Source: Alphaproteobacteria bacterium
GTDB taxonomy: Bacteria > Pseudomonadota > Alphaproteobacteria > Micavibrionales > Micavibrionaceae
Assembly: GCA_023141075.1 (NCBI GenBank)
Contig: JAGLKL010000073.1
Location: forward strand, 1-6,899
Direction: 5' to 3'
Length of the DNA stretch: 6,899 nucleotides
A program made the position numbers and the translations under genes. The notes beneath the pieces were generated by a model, which was not told the DNA's origin, made no database searches, and saw only the letters and a program-made list of their open reading frames with translations. Shown one piece after another: positions 5,255 through 6,899 of the stretch (position 1 is the first letter of the stretch; the number at the start of each line of letters is the position of its first letter).

Positions 5255-6091
5255 ATGGTTATAAGTAGCATGTTTTCCGATCTACAGGATAGAAAAATAC
5301 ACCATCGTAATTTTATTGTTTTTCAGGTTCTGGCATTATGCCTTGCCTTTGTATGTATTTGTATAATGCCTGCAAAGGCTCAACACCAAGAATATTTCAA
5401 CACCAAGATCACACCGAAAGAACAGGCAATCTTTGCTTTCTTCAGGGCAGCAAATGTTGCTCCTGAATATGAAAAATGGATTTCGGCTACAGCTAAATAT
5501 AAGGTTTTGGACGATACCCGAAAGGAAGATTATCTGATTAAGGAAATGCTGCGTTTGGGGCGCGGTTATGGTCTGTATGATATGAATACACATGTGCTGG
5601 AATTAAAAGCACCTGTTGTGGTGAGGTATCATCCAGCGAAAAGTGATGGCGAACAATCACATTTAAAGTTTCGCTTTTACAATCTGGAGAAAACAAATAT
5701 TCCAACTTTTGATTTCCATTTTGGCTATAATACGGTTTCACTCATCGTAGAAAACCTGAATGCCTTTTCCAATCTGGTTCTTTCTCCAGAACAAGATCAG
5801 GCCATTCGCACAAAAATTCCTTATGAAACTGATGAGTTTGATGCAAGCCTGATTATCCATACTAAGATATATAATGCAGATTATGAGAATCCTATTGATG
5901 AAAGCAGAAAATGGAAAAAATGGCTTATGGTCGGAAAAATTGCCTATGTCAAATGCGAAGTCAATTCGTTTTATACTCAACAAAAACACACCCTTTGGGA
6001 TTATGTTGCACCATGGTATGAAGAACAATTCCGTGTAGAAAACATGCCCGAAGAAGAAAAGTACCCGCACCCTTACGAATTATTTAAGTAA
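5255..6091 (+). CDS. Secreted or periplasmic protein of unknown family
   Basis: This 278-residue protein begins with a classical signal peptide. A basic n-region (RKIHHR, 13-18) leads into a hydrophobic core (20-38) and an AKA motif at 40-42, predicting cleavage before Q43. The mature part (about 236 residues) is rich in aromatic and charged residues and in beta-type segments, for example LKFRFYNLEKTNIPTFDFHF (137-156) and WLMVGKIAYVKCEVNSFY (223-240). It ends in PHPYELFK with no membrane helix. It has only one cysteine after the signal peptide (C234) and no lipobox, so it is likely a soluble periplasmic or exported protein. I do not recognise the family securely; DUF4852 is one guess to test. 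No strong Shine-Dalgarno precedes ATG 5255; ATG 5270 (residue 6) is an equally possible start and keeps the signal peptide intact. It converges with the minus-strand gene ending at 6148. Confidence 0.85.
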   Translation: MVISSMFSDLQDRKIHHRNFIVFQVLALCLAFVCICIMPAKAQHQEYFNTKITPKEQAIFAFFRAANVAPEYEKWISATAKYKVLDDTRKEDYLIKEMLRLGRGYGLYDMNTHVLELKAPVVVRYHPAKSDGEQSHLKFRFYNLEKTNIPTFDFHFGYNTVSLIVENLNAFSNLVLSPEQDQAIRTKIPYETDEFDASLIIHTKIYNADYENPIDESRKWKKWLMVGKIAYVKCEVNSFYTQQKHTLWDYVAPWYEEQFRVENMPEEEKYPHPYELFK

Positions 6092-6120
6092 TGTTATATT
6101 TTGTCGCGTTGTTTATAGTT

Positions 6121-6128
6121 TAGGGTCA
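6121..6128 (+). repeat. TAGGGTCA motif, copy 2
   Basis: Exact 8-mer lying in the 56-bp gap between the convergent genes ending at 6091 and 6148. Together with the two preceding bases it shares the 10-mer TTTAGGGTCA with the copy at 6871. Function unknown. Confidence 0.3.
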
Positions 6129-6147
6129 GTATCTACCGCTTAGTTTT

Positions 6148-6711
6148 TTAGACTTCCAAATCTTTTTCAAGCGGATGTGCTTTCATCTGATTTGGGTTTT
6201 CGCTGGACTTTAGCGCATCTAAACCGATTTTAAAGGCTTCATCATCTTCAGCCTTAAGACAAATCCCCACACGAATACTGTCAAAGTCTTCTACTTTGGT
6301 TTCCAATTGGATATTGTAACGCATGTTATCTTCTCCGCGCAGCGTTTTATGAAACAGCTCCACAGTGATATGCCCGCTCAGTTTCTTCTCAAGCTTTTCT
6401 TTGAATCTTTTGAATTTTCTGCTTTCAGAAACTGTTTCACCCCAAGCCTCAAGGCCCTCACTATCAATCAAGCCCGGCGCTTGCCGACAATCGATAATCG
6501 TGTCTTTCCATGTGTAATAACGCTTAGCTCCGCTATTATGGCTTACCCCGTCTTTTTTTTGCCCGTTAAATGCCAGAAATGTATGCATTCTTTTGTTTTT
6601 GCTAATCAGCTCCAAATTGGCAAAAAGATTTCCCTGTGCAATTGCCAGATAAGCTTGATTGCCAATTAGTTTTGCATATAATGCCGTGGAAATATTGCCG
6701 CTAGGTATCAT
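6148..6711 (-). CDS. Hypothetical cytoplasmic protein, 187 residues
   Basis: I do not recognise this family. The protein has no signal peptide or membrane helix. Its N-terminal half mixes short hydrophobic strands (LYAKLIGNQAYLAIAQGNLF, 11-30; MHTFLAFNG, 42-50) with a basic GAKRYYTWKDTIIDC stretch (61-75). The centre has a lysine-rich helix (SRKFKRFKEKLEKKL, 97-111). The C-terminal half alternates strand-like GHITVELF (113-120) and RYNIQLETKVEDFDSIRVGI (131-150) with an acidic helix (154-168), suggesting a compact alpha/beta domain. ATG 6711 has AGGTG at 6721-6717, spaced 5 nt, which is a good ribosome site. The preceding 29-codon frame ends in an ATGA overlap with this start, so the two are probably translated together. 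It runs convergently against the secreted-protein gene. Confidence 0.78.
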   Translation of the reverse strand: MIPSGNISTALYAKLIGNQAYLAIAQGNLFANLELISKNKRMHTFLAFNGQKKDGVSHNSGAKRYYTWKDTIIDCRQAPGLIDSEGLEAWGETVSESRKFKRFKEKLEKKLSGHITVELFHKTLRGEDNMRYNIQLETKVEDFDSIRVGICLKAEDDEAFKIGLDALKSSENPNQMKAHPLEKDLEV

Positions 6712-6797
6712 GATTTCACCTGTTCTCTTTTCTTTTTACTCAGTCCTGTGCTAGCACCGCCATAATGGCAAGGGCTTTTTTTTTCTGCTTTTACCAT
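6708..6797 (-). CDS. Possible 29-residue basic peptide coupled to the downstream 187-residue gene
   Basis: A short frame from ATG 6797 to TGA 6710-6708 encodes a 29-residue, strongly basic peptide. It has KAEKKS at the start, a central PCHYGGASTGLS (9-20) and KKKREQVK near the end. Its stop overlaps the start of the next gene as ATGA, the classic translational-coupling arrangement. A Shine-Dalgarno-like AGGA precedes the ATG at about 10 nt, slightly long. The ordered small-residue centre flanked by lysine clusters looks more like a real nucleic-acid- or membrane-binding peptide than random sequence, and the coding frame locally explains the purine-rich strand. It is too short to identify. The alternative is a leader that only modulates the downstream gene. 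Confidence 0.45.
   Translation of the reverse strand: MVKAEKKSPCHYGGASTGLSKKKREQVKS
6717..6721 (-). promoter_or_regulatory. Ribosome binding site for the 187-residue gene, inside the small upstream ORF
   Basis: AGGTG on the minus strand, 5 nt before ATG 6711. It lies within the final codons of the 29-codon frame, so ribosomes finishing that frame would be placed directly on the next start. Confidence 0.55.
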
Positions 6798-6870
6798 ATC
6801 TAAAAAATCCTAATAAAAAGTTACTATTTGAGCATTATTTAAAATTTCTTTTTTTTATAGTAGTTTCATT

Positions 6871-6878
6871 TAGGGTCA
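6871..6878 (+). repeat. TAGGGTCA motif, copy 3
   Basis: Exact 8-mer upstream of the small minus-strand ORF. Its continuation on the opposite strand contains ACTGACGTGA (6885-6876), which also occurs on the plus strand at 826-835 just after the LRAT gene. Function unknown; possibly a fragment of a dispersed intergenic repeat. Confidence 0.3.
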
Positions 6879-6899
6879 CGTCAGTCGCAACTTTTTCTA

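Noticed and set aside
5336..6070. Minus-strand frames opposite the secreted-protein gene
   Set aside because: Three overlapping short frames without ribosome sites; the plus strand carries a continuous 278-codon frame with a signal peptide.
6307..6669. Plus-strand frame opposite the 187-residue gene
   Set aside because: No ribosome site and low-complexity hydrophobic content; the minus-strand gene has a good Shine-Dalgarno and a coupled upstream frame.
6757..6784. Plus-strand terminator-like hairpin (GCCATAATGGC followed by a T run)
   Set aside because: No plus-strand gene ends nearby, the loop is too tight for the full stem, and the T run is explained by lysine codons of the small minus-strand ORF.

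Overview
The window looks like chromosomal DNA from a fairly AT-rich Gram-negative bacterium, most likely an alphaproteobacterium. The best lineage clue is the Smr-domain protein at 4594-5214, whose linker (GIDHRTQQRLKRG) and ending (HGGEGALYVLLRR) are the form I associate with that class. A signal-peptide-bearing protein at 5255-6091 fits a Gram-negative cell. I cannot name a genus.

Left part (1-1900). Three genes encode membrane-associated proteins. An XRE-type helix-turn-helix protein with a C-terminal membrane helix (minus strand) is transcribed divergently from an LRAT-like/NC-domain cysteine enzyme that also ends in a membrane helix. A perfect 14-bp palindrome lies in their shared upstream region, inside the spacer of the predicted regulator promoter. 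Next comes a complete six-helix voltage-gated K+ channel (selectivity filter TVGYGD, regularly spaced S4 arginines). A 30-codon candidate gene with a CxxC motif follows the channel. This block is visibly more AT-rich than the next one and reads as an accessory cassette. The HTH/LRAT pair is the best candidate for an undescribed system: a membrane-tethered regulator facing a membrane-tethered, possibly lipid-modifying enzyme.

Middle part (1904-4397). Two tandem, overlapping minus-strand genes encode paralogous proteins of about 448 and 397 residues. They resemble a putative metallopeptidase domain (DUF6782 from memory), but both have lost the histidines of the HExxH motif, so they look like a duplicated pair of pseudo-peptidases. 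The promoter region upstream of the pair carries an inverted repeat.

Right part (4594-6899). An Smr-domain protein (minus) with a probable terminator is divergent from a secreted protein of unknown family (plus). Converging on the latter is a two-gene minus-strand unit: a 29-codon ORF whose stop overlaps, as ATGA, the start of a 187-residue protein of unknown function. No rRNA, tRNA, CRISPR array, transposase or integrase was seen. No gene-free stretch exceeds 300 bases; the largest gaps are 1676-1903 (if the small CxxC ORF is not real) and 4398-4593.
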